This document shows, piece after piece, positions 39,093-48,290 of a stretch of DNA of 64,000 nucleotides. A program made the position numbers and the translations under genes. The notes beneath the pieces are model-generated. The model was not told where the DNA came from and made no database searches. It saw only the letters and a list, made by a program, of their open reading frames with translations. This DNA is from Pseudoalteromonas sp. 0303 (GTDB taxonomy: Bacteria > Pseudomonadota > Gammaproteobacteria > Enterobacterales > Alteromonadaceae), in assembly GCF_013349995.1 (NCBI RefSeq), contig NZ_JABVXF010000021.1, positions 1 through 64,000 on the forward strand. The letters are read 5' to 3'. Each line of letters begins with the position of its first letter. Position 1 is the first letter of the stretch.

Positions 39093-39643
39093 ATATAGCC
39101 CGTATTTTACTGAGTATTGTTTTTGTTTGTTGCATGGTGTGGTTATGGTACCCGTACTTTAACCAATCAACAGACACAATAACTAGTGAAGACGAGATTA
39201 TCGCAACACCTGATTACACCGCAGTGGCGTTAAAGCAAACAGCGTATGACGAGCAAGGCAAAATTAGTCATAAAGTGGCTGCTGCTAAAATGGAGTTGTA
39301 TCAACAATTAGGGTTTACCTTTTTTGAGCAACCTATTTTTACTATTTATGGCGACCAGCAGGTTTGGCAAGTAAAAGCCAAAGAAGCCACATTGTATGAA
39401 AACGATCAGCTGATTTTTGAAGGGGATGTAGTTGCTAAAAACTTAACCCATAACGGCATGATCGAAGATATAAAAGCAGAAAACATTAATGTCGACATTG
39501 ATAAAATGACCATGTTTTCTAAGCAACCTGTGACACTAACAGGACCGAATTTAAAGATTACCGGGAAAGGCTTAAAAGCCGATTTAAAAACCGAAATTGT
39601 TGAGTTAACTAACCATACACGAACCATATACTATGACCAATAA
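39089..39643 (+). CDS. lptC: LPS export protein LptC
   Basis: 184 aa. A membrane segment at about 5-22 anchors a periplasmic beta-jellyroll of the OstA-like fold (YDEQGKISHKVAAAKM; GLKADLKTEIVELT). LptC takes LPS from LptB2FG and hands it to LptA. The 3' end overlaps lptA by 11 bases. Confidence 0.92.
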   Translation: MNIARILLSIVFVCCMVWLWYPYFNQSTDTITSEDEIIATPDYTAVALKQTAYDEQGKISHKVAAAKMELYQQLGFTFFEQPIFTIYGDQQVWQVKAKEATLYENDQLIFEGDVVAKNLTHNGMIEDIKAENINVDIDKMTMFSKQPVTLTGPNLKITGKGLKADLKTEIVELTNHTRTIYYDQ

Positions 39644-40154
39644 ACTGAAGAAATTACTCCTGCTCCCTAGCTTATTGATTGCCTTTTCGGGCGCAGCTGC
39701 CGAGCAAACTGGCGCTCAAATTAGCATTAGCTCAGATCGCCAAGTAGGTAAACTAAAAGATGGCGTTGGCATATTTGAAGGTAACGTAGAGATCGTGCAT
39801 GGTAATCGTCGTATTACCGCAGAGCGCCTTGAAGCACACGGCGGTGATACCGAAGGTACAGTAGAGTTGATTATTGCCACAGGTAAGCCTGCTTACTTCG
39901 AAGAAAAGCAAGCTGATGGCACCGTGATGAGCGCAAGCGCAGAAGAAGTACGTTATGATGTTGCAAAACGCTTCTTAACCTTAAATGGTGAAGCTGAAGT
40001 TACTCAAGCAGGTCAAAAAGTAACAGCAAAAAGCATTACCTATGATATGGCACAGCAGCTGATCAGTGCTGAAAAAGACGAAAACTCAACAGATCGTGTA
40101 CACACTATTTTAGTGCCTGTTGAAAATAAAAAAGATAATAAAGGCCAACCATGA
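39633..40154 (+). CDS. lptA: LPS transport periplasmic protein LptA
   Basis: 173 aa. Signal peptide at about 1-23 ([11 protein letters not shown] region). OstA-like jellyroll with [20 protein letters not shown] and the repeat of short strands. LptA polymerises into the bridge across the periplasm. The last four bases are the first of lptB (ATGA). Confidence 0.94.
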   Translation: MTNKLKKLLLLPSLLIAFSGAAAEQTGAQISISSDRQVGKLKDGVGIFEGNVEIVHGNRRITAERLEAHGGDTEGTVELIIATGKPAYFEEKQADGTVMSASAEEVRYDVAKRFLTLNGEAEVTQAGQKVTAKSITYDMAQQLISAEKDENSTDRVHTILVPVENKKDNKGQP

Positions 40155-40876
40155 GCACATTAAAAGCAGAGCTTTTAGCTAAAAGCTACAAAGGCCGCCA
40201 AGTGGTTAAAAATGTCGGTCTTGAAGTTGAAGCTGGCAGTATTGTTGGCTTGCTTGGTCCAAATGGCGCAGGTAAAACAACGACCTTCTATATGATTGTA
40301 GGCCTAGTACCTAGCGACAAAGGTAAAATCAGTATTGATGATAACGATATCACCCTTTTACCAATGCATAGCCGTGCGCGTTTAGGTATTGGCTATCTGC
40401 CACAAGAATCGTCAATTTTTCGAAAGTTGACGGTTTACCAAAACTTGATGGCCATTTTAGAAACTCGTAAAGATCTAAATAAAACCACCCGCGAAGAAAC
40501 ACTCAATAGCTTACTCGATGAGTTTAGTATTCAACACATTCGTGACAGCCAAGGTATGGCGCTGTCAGGTGGTGAGCGACGCCGTGTAGAAATTGCTCGC
40601 GCATTAGCCGCTAATCCTAAATTTATCCTTTTAGATGAGCCTTTTGCTGGTGTTGATCCAATTTCAGTGTTAGATATAAAGAAAATTATTGAGCACCTAA
40701 AAAATCGTGGTATCGGTGTACTAATTACTGACCATAATGTTCGAGAAACCCTTGATGTTTGTGAAAAAGCCTACATTGTTTCTCATGGGGAGCTAATTGC
40801 ATCAGGCACACCTGAGCACGTATTAGCAGACCAAACTGTACGCGATGTATATCTAGGCGAGCAATTCAGGCTGTAA
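40151..40876 (+). CDS. lptB: LPS export ABC transporter ATPase LptB
   Basis: 241 aa ATPase of LptB2FG. Walker A is GPNGAGKTT, the signature is [15 protein letters not shown], Walker B is [13 protein letters not shown], and the switch His is in [10 protein letters not shown]. Length fits the family. lptF and lptG are not here, as usual. Followed, after a 107-base spacer with a perfect inverted repeat, by rpoN. Confidence 0.96.
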   Translation: MSTLKAELLAKSYKGRQVVKNVGLEVEAGSIVGLLGPNGAGKTTTFYMIVGLVPSDKGKISIDDNDITLLPMHSRARLGIGYLPQESSIFRKLTVYQNLMAILETRKDLNKTTREETLNSLLDEFSIQHIRDSQGMALSGGERRRVEIARALAANPKFILLDEPFAGVDPISVLDIKKIIEHLKNRGIGVLITDHNVRETLDVCEKAYIVSHGELIASGTPEHVLADQTVRDVYLGEQFRL

Positions 40877-40927
40877 CCATTACGCCAGCGACTAGAGCAT
40901 CTGCTAGACTTATAACAATGACAATAA

Positions 40928-40957
40928 ATCGATAACTGTGTTTATACAGTTATCGAT
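40928..40957. promoter_or_regulatory. Perfect 12-bp inverted repeat upstream of rpoN
   Basis: ATCGATAACTGT, loop GTTTAT, ACAGTTATCGAT, with no mismatch, 26 bases before the rpoN start. No T-run follows, so it is not a normal terminator. It may be an operator or a structured leader that tunes rpoN relative to lptB. Confidence 0.6.
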
Positions 40958-40983
40958 AACTTAAAAAGGATTGTTAGGGATAC

Positions 40984-42480
40984 ATGAGGCAATCATTACA
41001 GCTGCGCATGGGCCAGCAACTTACAATGACTCCACAACTGCAACAAGCGATTCGTTTGTTGCAGCTCAGTACATTGGATCTCCAGCAAGAAATTCAAGAA
41101 GCGCTTGATAGTAATCCCCTGCTTGAAGTGGAAGAAGCGGATTACAATGAAGAAAGCACCGGCAAGAATGAGCAAAAAGCGGAGCCTGACGATGTGCAAG
41201 TCAGCGCGTCTGCCGAAGAAGCACCTAGCGAGTACGAGCAAGAAAGTAGTGATGCTCTCAATAAAGACACCGTAAGCGATGACTTAGCAATGGACGTCAC
41301 GTGGGATGAGTACATGAGTGCCGCCCCTTCAACATCGTCAGGGCCAATGCCTGAAGATGAATCTATCTATCAGGGAGCATCAACCGAAACCCTTCATGAA
41401 TACCTAATGTGGCAATTACAGCTCACGCCATTTAGCCCTACTGATGAAGCGATTGCTGTGGCAATTGTAGAAGCTATCGATGACTCAGGTATATTAACGG
41501 TAAGCTGTGAAGATATCGTCGAAAGCTTTAATCAAAATAACGATGAAGAAGAAATCGAACTTGATGAAGTCGAAGCGGTCTTAAAAAGAATTCAGTTATT
41601 TGATCCTGTGGGTATTGGTGCGCGCAGTTTACAAGAATGTCTGTGCATTCAGTTACGCCAATTCGATGCTAATACGCCATATTTAGCTGAAACTAAAATG
41701 GTTTTATCTGAGCATATCGAATTATTAGCGAGTCGCGACTATCGAACTTTGATGAAAAAGACTAAGCTTAAAGAAAACGAGCTTAAAGAAGTGATGACGC
41801 TCATCCACAGCTTAAATCCTAAGCCTGCGGATAGCATAGTGCGCGAAGAATCTGAGTACGTCATACCTGATGTATCAGTAAAAAAAGTAAAAGGTCGCTG
41901 GGTAGTCGAGTTAAACCCAGACTGTATGCCAAAGATTAGAGTGAACAGCCAATATGCGGCGATGTCTCGCTCTGTTAAATCAAGTAGCGACAGCCAATTT
42001 ATTCGTTCTCACTTACAAGAAGCTAAGTGGTTTATTAAAAGCTTAGAAAGCCGTAACGATACGCTATTAAAAGTGACCAACTGTATCGTTCAACAACAAC
42101 AAGCTTTCTTTGAGCATGGCCCTGAAGCAATGAAGCCGATGGTGCTAAATGATGTTGCTGAAATGGTCGAAATGCATGAATCGACGATTTCACGGGTAAC
42201 AACGCAAAAATATATGCATACCCCACGGGGTATTTTTGAGTTGAAATATTTCTTCTCAAGCCATGTCAGCACCGAAAATGGTGGTGAGTGTTCTTCTACA
42301 GCAATACGCGCTTTAATCAAGAAGTTAGTCGCTGCAGAAAACTCAGCTAAACCATTGAGTGATAGCAAAATTGCAGATATATTGGCTGAGCAAGGAATTA
42401 AAGTAGCTAGACGTACAATTGCAAAATATCGTGAGTCTCTAGCAATACCTCCGTCTAATCAGCGTAAGAGTCTGATTTAG
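40984..42480 (+). CDS. rpoN: RNA polymerase sigma-54 factor RpoN
   Basis: 498 aa. Region I is Gln-rich ([19 protein letters not shown]) and binds activators; region II is acidic (about 50-140); region III ends with the helix-turn-helix and the RpoN box [10 protein letters not shown], which reads the -24 element. Transcription from such promoters needs an AAA+ activator. The ribosome site AGGGATAC precedes the ATG. Followed by hpf, ptsN, rapZ and npr, the standard rpoN neighbourhood. The window has a candidate target promoter before pspA. Confidence 0.97.
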   Translation: MRQSLQLRMGQQLTMTPQLQQAIRLLQLSTLDLQQEIQEALDSNPLLEVEEADYNEESTGKNEQKAEPDDVQVSASAEEAPSEYEQESSDALNKDTVSDDLAMDVTWDEYMSAAPSTSSGPMPEDESIYQGASTETLHEYLMWQLQLTPFSPTDEAIAVAIVEAIDDSGILTVSCEDIVESFNQNNDEEEIELDEVEAVLKRIQLFDPVGIGARSLQECLCIQLRQFDANTPYLAETKMVLSEHIELLASRDYRTLMKKTKLKENELKEVMTLIHSLNPKPADSIVREESEYVIPDVSVKKVKGRWVVELNPDCMPKIRVNSQYAAMSRSVKSSSDSQFIRSHLQEAKWFIKSLESRNDTLLKVTNCIVQQQQAFFEHGPEAMKPMVLNDVAEMVEMHESTISRVTTQKYMHTPRGIFELKYFFSSHVSTENGGECSSTAIRALIKKLVAAENSAKPLSDSKIADILAEQGIKVARRTIAKYRESLAIPPSNQRKSLI

Positions 42481-42507
42481 GCGTTTTACATAGAAGGAAA
42501 AATGCTT

Positions 42508-42795
42508 ATGCAACTAAATTTAACTGGTCGTCATGTAGAAATCACAGATTCATTAAGAGACTATGTAAACACCAAGTTTGCAAAACTAGAAAGGCATTTT
42601 GACCATATTAATAATGTTCATGTCATTCTAGATGTAGAAAAATTAAGCCAAAAAGCAGAAGCAACTTTACATGTAAACGGAGGCGAATTGTTCGCTTCTA
42701 CAGAACATCAAGATATGTACGCAGCCATTGACTCACTGATCGATAAACTTGATCGCCAAGTCATTAAACACAAAGAGAAATTAGCTCGACATTAA
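42508..42795 (+). CDS. hpf: Ribosome hibernation promoting factor (short HPF)
   Basis: 95 aa. Binds the 30S subunit between tRNA and mRNA sites and, in the short form, supports 100S dimers together with RMF. The ALHVNGGE-like element is LHVNGGELFASTEHQDMYAAID. The chosen ATG at 42508 (MQLNLTG) matches the usual start; the ATG at 42502 is also possible, as AGGA lies just three bases before it and nine before 42508. No long C-terminal domain. Confidence 0.95.
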   Translation: MQLNLTGRHVEITDSLRDYVNTKFAKLERHFDHINNVHVILDVEKLSQKAEATLHVNGGELFASTEHQDMYAAIDSLIDKLDRQVIKHKEKLARH

Positions 42796-42798
42796 ATT

Positions 42799-43251
42799 AT
42801 GAAACTAAGTTCACTTACTAACCAGGACTGCAGCAAAGCTGCGGTCCTTTTTAATAGCAAAAAAAGAATTCTTGAATATATCAGCGAACTGGCCCACCAG
42901 CAGCTTCCTCATTTATCGCAACAAGATATCCTAGATGCTTTACTCAACCGAGAAAAACTAGGTAGCACCGGCATTGGCCGAGGTATTGCTATTCCACATG
43001 GCCGAATGAGCGGCGCAGATGAGCCTCATGCATTTGTGATAGTGAGTGAATCCCCTATTAATTTTGATGCAATTGATAATCGTCCAGTTGATATTTTTGT
43101 GGCACTCATCGTACCAGATGGTGACTGTCAGCTTCACCTAAAGACCTTATCAACAATTGCTGATAGACTTAAAGATAAAGAGTTTTGTAAACAGCTGCGT
43201 AGTGCTACTACCGATCAGCAACTGTTTCAGGTCATATCAGCAGAGGCATAA
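42799..43251 (+). CDS. ptsN: Nitrogen PTS EIIA protein PtsN
   Basis: 150 aa. The phosphorylated residue is His67 (AIPHGRM). PtsN (EIIA-Ntr) receives phosphate from PtsP via NPr and tunes potassium and nitrogen responses. The start is AAATT-ATG three bases after the hpf stop; it ends directly against rapZ. The family core GIGRGIAIPHG is intact. Confidence 0.95.
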   Translation: MKLSSLTNQDCSKAAVLFNSKKRILEYISELAHQQLPHLSQQDILDALLNREKLGSTGIGRGIAIPHGRMSGADEPHAFVIVSESPINFDAIDNRPVDIFVALIVPDGDCQLHLKTLSTIADRLKDKEFCKQLRSATTDQQLFQVISAEA

Positions 43252-44097
43252 ATGGAATTAATAATTATCAGCGGTCGCTCAGGCTCAGGTAAATCGGTCG
43301 CTTTACGTGTACTTGAAGACTTAGGCTATTATTGCGTTGATAATATTCCGGTTAATTTACTGCCATCGCTCGTACGAAGTGTGTCTGATAACTACGATAA
43401 AATAGCGGTCAGCATCGACGTGCGTAACTTACCGAAAGAGCAGCAAGAATTTAATGATATTCTTGAGTACCTGCCAGGTTTCGCAAACCCAACACTATTC
43501 TATTTAGACAGTGATGACAAAACACTGATCAAGCGCTTTTCAGAAACACGCCGCTTGCATCCACTATCTATTGATTCTTTGCCGCTTGATCTGGCCATTA
43601 AACAAGAAAAAATCCTGCTTGATGTGTTGATCACTCGCGCTGACTTTATGATTGATACCACTGATCTGAGTGTTCATCAATTAGCAGAATCAATTCGCGA
43701 AAAGATTTTAGGTAAAAAAGATAAAAAGCTGATTATTACTTTTATGTCGTTTGGCTTTAAGCATGGTATTCCAAAAGAAGCTGACTACGTTTTTGATGCA
43801 CGCTTTTTACCTAACCCACACTGGGAACCTGATTTAAAGCCACTAACAGGCCTTGATCAACCAGTAAAAGATTACCTAGCTAGCCACAGCATAGTGCAAA
43901 AGTTCACGTGGCAAATACAAACCTTTGTGCAAACTTGGTTGCCACATTTAGAGCGTAATAACCGCAGTTACCTGACCATTGCTATTGGTTGCACCGGCGG
44001 CCAGCATCGCTCTGTTTACTTAGCGCAAACAATTGGTGAGAGCTTTTCTAAAACTCATGCTAATGTAAAAATTCGCCACCGCGAACAAGACATTTAA
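43252..44097 (+). CDS. rapZ: RNase adapter protein RapZ
   Basis: 281 aa. P-loop GRSGSGKS (8-15) at the N-terminus, second motif near DVRNLP, and the C-terminal regulatory domain with GCTGGQHRSVY. In E. coli RapZ senses glucosamine-6-phosphate and directs GlmZ sRNA to RNase E; whether GlmY/GlmZ exist in this organism cannot be judged here. The ATG follows the ptsN stop without a gap. Confidence 0.95.
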   Translation: MELIIISGRSGSGKSVALRVLEDLGYYCVDNIPVNLLPSLVRSVSDNYDKIAVSIDVRNLPKEQQEFNDILEYLPGFANPTLFYLDSDDKTLIKRFSETRRLHPLSIDSLPLDLAIKQEKILLDVLITRADFMIDTTDLSVHQLAESIREKILGKKDKKLIITFMSFGFKHGIPKEADYVFDARFLPNPHWEPDLKPLTGLDQPVKDYLASHSIVQKFTWQIQTFVQTWLPHLERNNRSYLTIAIGCTGGQHRSVYLAQTIGESFSKTHANVKIRHREQDI

Positions 44098-44110
44098 TTA
44101 GGCACCAACA

Positions 44111-44383
44111 ATGCACGCTGAAGATACCTTTTTAATTCAAAATAAACTTGGCTTACATGCTCGTGCTGCTACTGTTTTAGCGCAATTAGCACTGCAATTT
44201 GATGCCAAAATTACGCTTTATCAAGATGATAAAGAAGCTGAAGGCGACAGCGTGTTAGCATTAATGCTACTTGAAAGTAGTCAGGGTAAAGAAGTTCGCG
44301 TTGTGTGCGAAGGCCCTGACGCCGATGCTGCATTAACGGCAATCGGCGAATTAATTGCACAACGCTTCCACGAGCAAGAATAG
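44111..44383 (+). CDS. ptsO: HPr-like phosphocarrier NPr
   Basis: 90 aa HPr-fold protein with the phosphorylated His16 (NKLGLHARAATV). It passes phosphate from PtsP to PtsN in the nitrogen PTS. The KEAEGDSVLALMLLESSQGKE region replaces the HPr Ser46 loop by a version without the regulatory serine at the same place, as usual for NPr. Last gene of the rpoN-hpf-ptsN-rapZ series. Confidence 0.93.
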   Translation: MHAEDTFLIQNKLGLHARAATVLAQLALQFDAKITLYQDDKEAEGDSVLALMLLESSQGKEVRVVCEGPDADAALTAIGELIAQRFHEQE

Positions 44384-44422
44384 CATTTGCTAAGACTTCA
44401 AGGTTTACGGTAAACTTAATTC

Positions 44423-44450
44423 GGATATTTAAAATTCCCTTTAAATATCC
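44423..44450 (+). other. Perfect AT-rich inverted repeat after npr
   Basis: GGATATTTAAA, loop ATTCCC, TTTAAATATCC, then TACTTTTAT. It is 40 bases after the npr stop and may be a weak terminator of the rpoN operon, or an operator of mgtE. Confidence 0.6.
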
Positions 44451-44595
44451 TACTTTTATATCGCTCGCTTTTCTAAATTACAAAACTCTTAATAAATTTA
44501 TCGCAGTGCGACGATATCTCTGCAAATACACTACAAAGCAACTATGCTGTATTTGCTTAGCCTATTTAAACTTTTTTTCAGTTGTAAGGACGCCA

Positions 44596-45954
44596 ATGCC
44601 AGAAGCCTTTGAACAAGATTACCCACTACAACAACTCAAACAAGTGACCAAGTCACTCAATAGTGGTCAATTTGTTCAAGTGCGCGGTATGTTAGCCAAA
44701 ACGGCACCTTGTGATACAGCCCTTTTACTTGAATCTTCTCCCCATAAAATTCGTCGTATGCTTTGGCAGCTGGTTGATCCAGATGTCCGTGGTGATGTTC
44801 TAGAAGAACTCTCTGAAGATGTACGTCTTGGCATTATTGCCCAGATGGAGCCTGAGCACATTGCTGCTGCCACTGAAGATATGGACGACGATGACTTAGG
44901 TGAGGTTTTACGTAGTCTTCCTGATACCGTATATCAAGACGTTGTCAGTGCCATGGATTCGCAAGATAGAGAGAGAGCAACTCAAGCACTTTCTTATCAA
45001 GAGCGCTCAGCCGGTGCCTTGATGAACAGCGATACGGTCACCATTCGTCCTGACGTTACTCTCGATGTTGTACTGCGCTATTTACGCTTACGAGGTGAGC
45101 TACCAGAGGGTACCGATGACTTATATGTAGTTGACAAGCATAACTGCTTTTTAGGCGCGCTTTCATTAACTACATTGCTGACCAGTCCTTCAGATAAAAT
45201 TGTTCGTGATTTAATGGATGAAGACTGTGAGTCAATCCTAATCTCTATGGATGAAAGTGATGTAGCGCAACTGTTCGAGCGTCACAACTGGATTTCAGCG
45301 CCTGTTGTGGATGATAACGCTCACTTGCTTGGTCGTATTACCATCGATGATATCGTTGACGTAATCCGTGAAGATGCAGAGCACAGCATGCTAAGCCTCG
45401 CGGGTCTTGACGACGAAGAAGATACCTTTGCGCCAGTGCTAAAAAGTTCGCAGCGTCGCTCTATTTGGCTTGGGGTTAACTTATTAACCGCATTGTTAGC
45501 AGCAATTGTGGCAAGCTTTTTCGAAAACACCTTAGCAATCTTGCCTATTTTAGCGGTACTCAATGGTATCGTCCCTTCAATGGGGGGTGTTGCGGGTAGC
45601 CAAACCCTAACTCTGGTTATTCGTGGTATAGCGGTTGGTCATATCAACCAAACCAACCAACGCTTCTTATTACTTAAGGAGTTAGCGATTGGCGCACTGA
45701 ATGGCATTATTTGGTCGATATTAATTGCTGGTGTGGTTGCCCTATGGCAGTGGGACTTTAAGCTCGGCGCAGTGCTGGCCTTTGCAATGTTTATGAACCT
45801 TGTTGCCGCTGGTATTGCGGGTGCGAGCATTCCATTAATTCTTAAGAAAATGAAAATTGACCCAGCCCTTGCAGGGAGCGTAGTGCTGACAACCGTCACT
45901 GATATTGTTGGTATCTTTGCCTTTTTAGGCACCGCGACTTGGTTATTGATCTAA
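44596..45954 (+). CDS. mgtE: Magnesium transporter MgtE
   Basis: 452 aa. An N domain with helical repeats (about 25-130), two CBS domains (about 135-255) and five C-terminal membrane helices (about 285-452) with PSMGGVAGSQTLTL near the pore. In MgtE the cytoplasmic part binds Mg2+ and closes the channel. The ATG at 44596 has AAGGACGCCA upstream and the family start MPEAFE; an open frame further upstream adds 30 residues that do not fit. MgtE after npr is the order also seen in Shewanella and Vibrio. Confidence 0.95.
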   Translation: MPEAFEQDYPLQQLKQVTKSLNSGQFVQVRGMLAKTAPCDTALLLESSPHKIRRMLWQLVDPDVRGDVLEELSEDVRLGIIAQMEPEHIAAATEDMDDDDLGEVLRSLPDTVYQDVVSAMDSQDRERATQALSYQERSAGALMNSDTVTIRPDVTLDVVLRYLRLRGELPEGTDDLYVVDKHNCFLGALSLTTLLTSPSDKIVRDLMDEDCESILISMDESDVAQLFERHNWISAPVVDDNAHLLGRITIDDIVDVIREDAEHSMLSLAGLDDEEDTFAPVLKSSQRRSIWLGVNLLTALLAAIVASFFENTLAILPILAVLNGIVPSMGGVAGSQTLTLVIRGIAVGHINQTNQRFLLLKELAIGALNGIIWSILIAGVVALWQWDFKLGAVLAFAMFMNLVAAGIAGASIPLILKKMKIDPALAGSVVLTTVTDIVGIFAFLGTATWLLI

Positions 45955-45957
45955 TAT

Positions 45958-45980
45958 AAAAACGGCCCTTTAAGGGCCGT
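45958..45980. terminator. Bidirectional terminator between mgtE and ygiQ
   Basis: ACGGCCC, loop TTTAA, GGGCCGT. On the minus strand TTTTTAT follows; on the plus strand ATTTAT. The two genes are convergent. Confidence 0.88.
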
Positions 45981-45991
45981 ATTTATACCTT

Positions 45992-48169
45992 TTACTTTGC
46001 GCGCTGCTTATTTTTACCTACTCTAGGTTTGGTATTGGCCTTTTTAAACTGGCTAAAACCGGTGTGACGAGTCAGTGCCGCACGGCCTTTACCGCCCTTT
46101 CCTCTAGCAGCTTTCTCGTTGCGACCTTCTTCAGGTACCAAACAGTTCGGTCCTTTACCGATTAGATTCGCTTTGCCCATTTTTCTTAGAGCTTCACGGA
46201 TCATCGGCCAACCAGCCGGATCGTGGTAACGTAAAATTGCTTTGTGTAAGCGACGCTGACGCGCACCTTTTGGAACTGACACTTGTTCAGTATTGTTTTT
46301 AATATTGCGCAGCGAGTTCATCTCTGTGTGATAAATCGTGGTTGCATTAGCCATCGGCGATGGATAAAAGTTTTGTACTTGATCAAGTTTAAAGTCATGA
46401 GCCTTTAGCCACAACGCCATGTTCACCATGTCTTCGTCTTTCGTTCCTGGGTGAGCAGAAATAAAATACGGGATCAAATACTGCTTTTTACCCGCTTCTT
46501 TTGAGTATTTATCAAATAACTCTTTAAACTTATCGTAAGCCCCCATGCCCGGCTTCATCATCTTAGACAATGGACCATCTTCAGTATGCTCAGGGGCAAT
46601 TTTTAAGTACCCGCCTACGTGATGGGTAACTAACTCTTTTACGTAGCGCGGATCTTCAACGGCTAAGTCATAGCGTACACCAGACGCAATTAAGATTTTC
46701 TTGACACCTTTTACATCACGGGCTTTTTTATAAAGCTCAATAGTTGGGGTGTGATCCGTGTCCATGTGCTTACAGATATCAGGATAAACACATGATAAAC
46801 GTCGGCACGTACTCTCTGCCTTTTTGCTCTTACAACGTAACTTGTACATATTCGCTGTCGGTCCGCCTAAGTCAGAAATAACCCCTGTAAATCCTGGCAC
46901 TCTGTCACGAATTTGCTCAATTTCATCAATAATTGATTGTTCAGAACGGCTTTGAATAATACGTCCTTCGTGCTCTGTAATCGAACAAAAAGAACAACCA
47001 CCAAAGCAACCACGCATGATGTTCACCGAGGTTTTAATCATTTCATAGGCTGGGATTTTTTCATCGCCGTAGCTTGGGTGTGGAATACGCTGATATGGCA
47101 AACCAAATACGCCATCCATTTCTTCAGTTTCAAGTGGGAATGCTGGCGGGTTAACCCAAATAGAACGATCGCCATGGCGTTGAAATAACGCACGTGCACA
47201 ACCTGGGTTGGTTTCTTGGTGCAAAATACGCGAGGCATGGGCATAAAGCGGTTTATTTACGCTTACTTGCTCATACGCTGGCAGCTTAACGTAGGTCTTT
47301 TCCCAAGGCTTAGGACGAGCTGGCTGAACAGTGATTGGCTTAGCCGCCTCGGCACTTAAATCAATACCTGCTTTTTTAAATTCAGATTTACTACAACCCA
47401 CATCATCTGCGCCATACGGGTTTGGAATTGGATCAATCTTACCGATTTTATCAATTGCAGTTGAGTCACTACCACGCCAACCCGGTAATGGTTCTTTACG
47501 AATAACCGCAGTACCACGAATATCTTGAATTGTCTCAACCGACTCACCCGCAGCAATACGGTGGGCAACTTCAACAAGTGGGCGCTCAGCATTACCGTAA
47601 ATTAGAATGTCAGCTTTGGCATCAAACAATACGCTACGGCGTACTTTTTCTTGCCAATAATCATAATGAGCAATACGGCGTAAACTCGCCTCAATACCAC
47701 CAATGATCAGCGGCACATCTTTATAAGCTTCGCGACAGCGTTGGCTGTAAACAACTACCGCACGGTCAGGACGTTTACCGCCTATGTTACCCGGCGTATA
47801 AGCATCATCATGACGCATACGCTTTTCAGCAGTATAACGGTTGATCATCGAGTCCATATTACCCGCTGTAACACCAAAGAATAAATTAGGCTTACCTAAC
47901 GCCATAAAGGCATCTTTTGAGTTCCAATCAGGTTGTGCAATTATACCCACACGAAAACCCTGTGACTCAAGCATACGCCCAATCACAGCCATACCGAAAC
48001 TTGGGTGATCTACATACGCATCACCACTGACAATGATCACGTCACAGCTATCCCAGCCTAACGCGTCCATTTCTGCACGAGTGGTTGGTAAAAATGGCGC
48101 CGTGCCATAGCATTCAGCCCAATACTTAGGGTAAGAAAACAGGCCTCGCTCGGCTTTTAATGCGCTCAT
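45992..48169 (-). CDS. ygiQ: YgiQ-family radical SAM protein
   Basis: 725 aa. The radical SAM cluster motif is [11 protein letters not shown] (about residues 388-398), and the N-terminal domain of about 300 residues resembles a vitamin B12-binding fold. The [16 protein letters not shown] and [15 protein letters not shown] segments are family hallmarks. The substrate is not known. The C-terminus is a basic Gly/Lys/Arg-rich tail ([12 protein letters not shown]), which may bind nucleic acid. Length is normal for the family. Monocistronic. Confidence 0.93.
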   Translation of the reverse strand: MSALKAERGLFSYPKYWAECYGTAPFLPTTRAEMDALGWDSCDVIIVSGDAYVDHPSFGMAVIGRMLESQGFRVGIIAQPDWNSKDAFMALGKPNLFFGVTAGNMDSMINRYTAEKRMRHDDAYTPGNIGGKRPDRAVVVYSQRCREAYKDVPLIIGGIEASLRRIAHYDYWQEKVRRSVLFDAKADILIYGNAERPLVEVAHRIAAGESVETIQDIRGTAVIRKEPLPGWRGSDSTAIDKIGKIDPIPNPYGADDVGCSKSEFKKAGIDLSAEAAKPITVQPARPKPWEKTYVKLPAYEQVSVNKPLYAHASRILHQETNPGCARALFQRHGDRSIWVNPPAFPLETEEMDGVFGLPYQRIPHPSYGDEKIPAYEMIKTSVNIMRGCFGGCSFCSITEHEGRIIQSRSEQSIIDEIEQIRDRVPGFTGVISDLGGPTANMYKLRCKSKKAESTCRRLSCVYPDICKHMDTDHTPTIELYKKARDVKGVKKILIASGVRYDLAVEDPRYVKELVTHHVGGYLKIAPEHTEDGPLSKMMKPGMGAYDKFKELFDKYSKEAGKKQYLIPYFISAHPGTKDEDMVNMALWLKAHDFKLDQVQNFYPSPMANATTIYHTEMNSLRNIKNNTEQVSVPKGARQRRLHKAILRYHDPAGWPMIREALRKMGKANLIGKGPNCLVPEEGRNEKAARGKGGKGRAALTRHTGFSQFKKANTKPRVGKNKQRAK

Positions 48170-48230
48170 AAAGTGTACTCTGCTAACAAAAGGGGCGAAT
48201 TATACCCCACTCTTATGGATTATTATAGAA

Positions 48231-48260
48231 AACAAAACGCCCTTCACATGGGAGGGCGCT
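48231..48260 (-). terminator. Terminator of the receiver-GGDEF-EAL gene
   Basis: On the minus strand CGCCCT, loop CCCATGTGA, AGGGCG then TTTTG. Confidence 0.8.
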
Positions 48261-48290
48261 GTTTAATTAATATGCTTTTGTTGAAACTTT

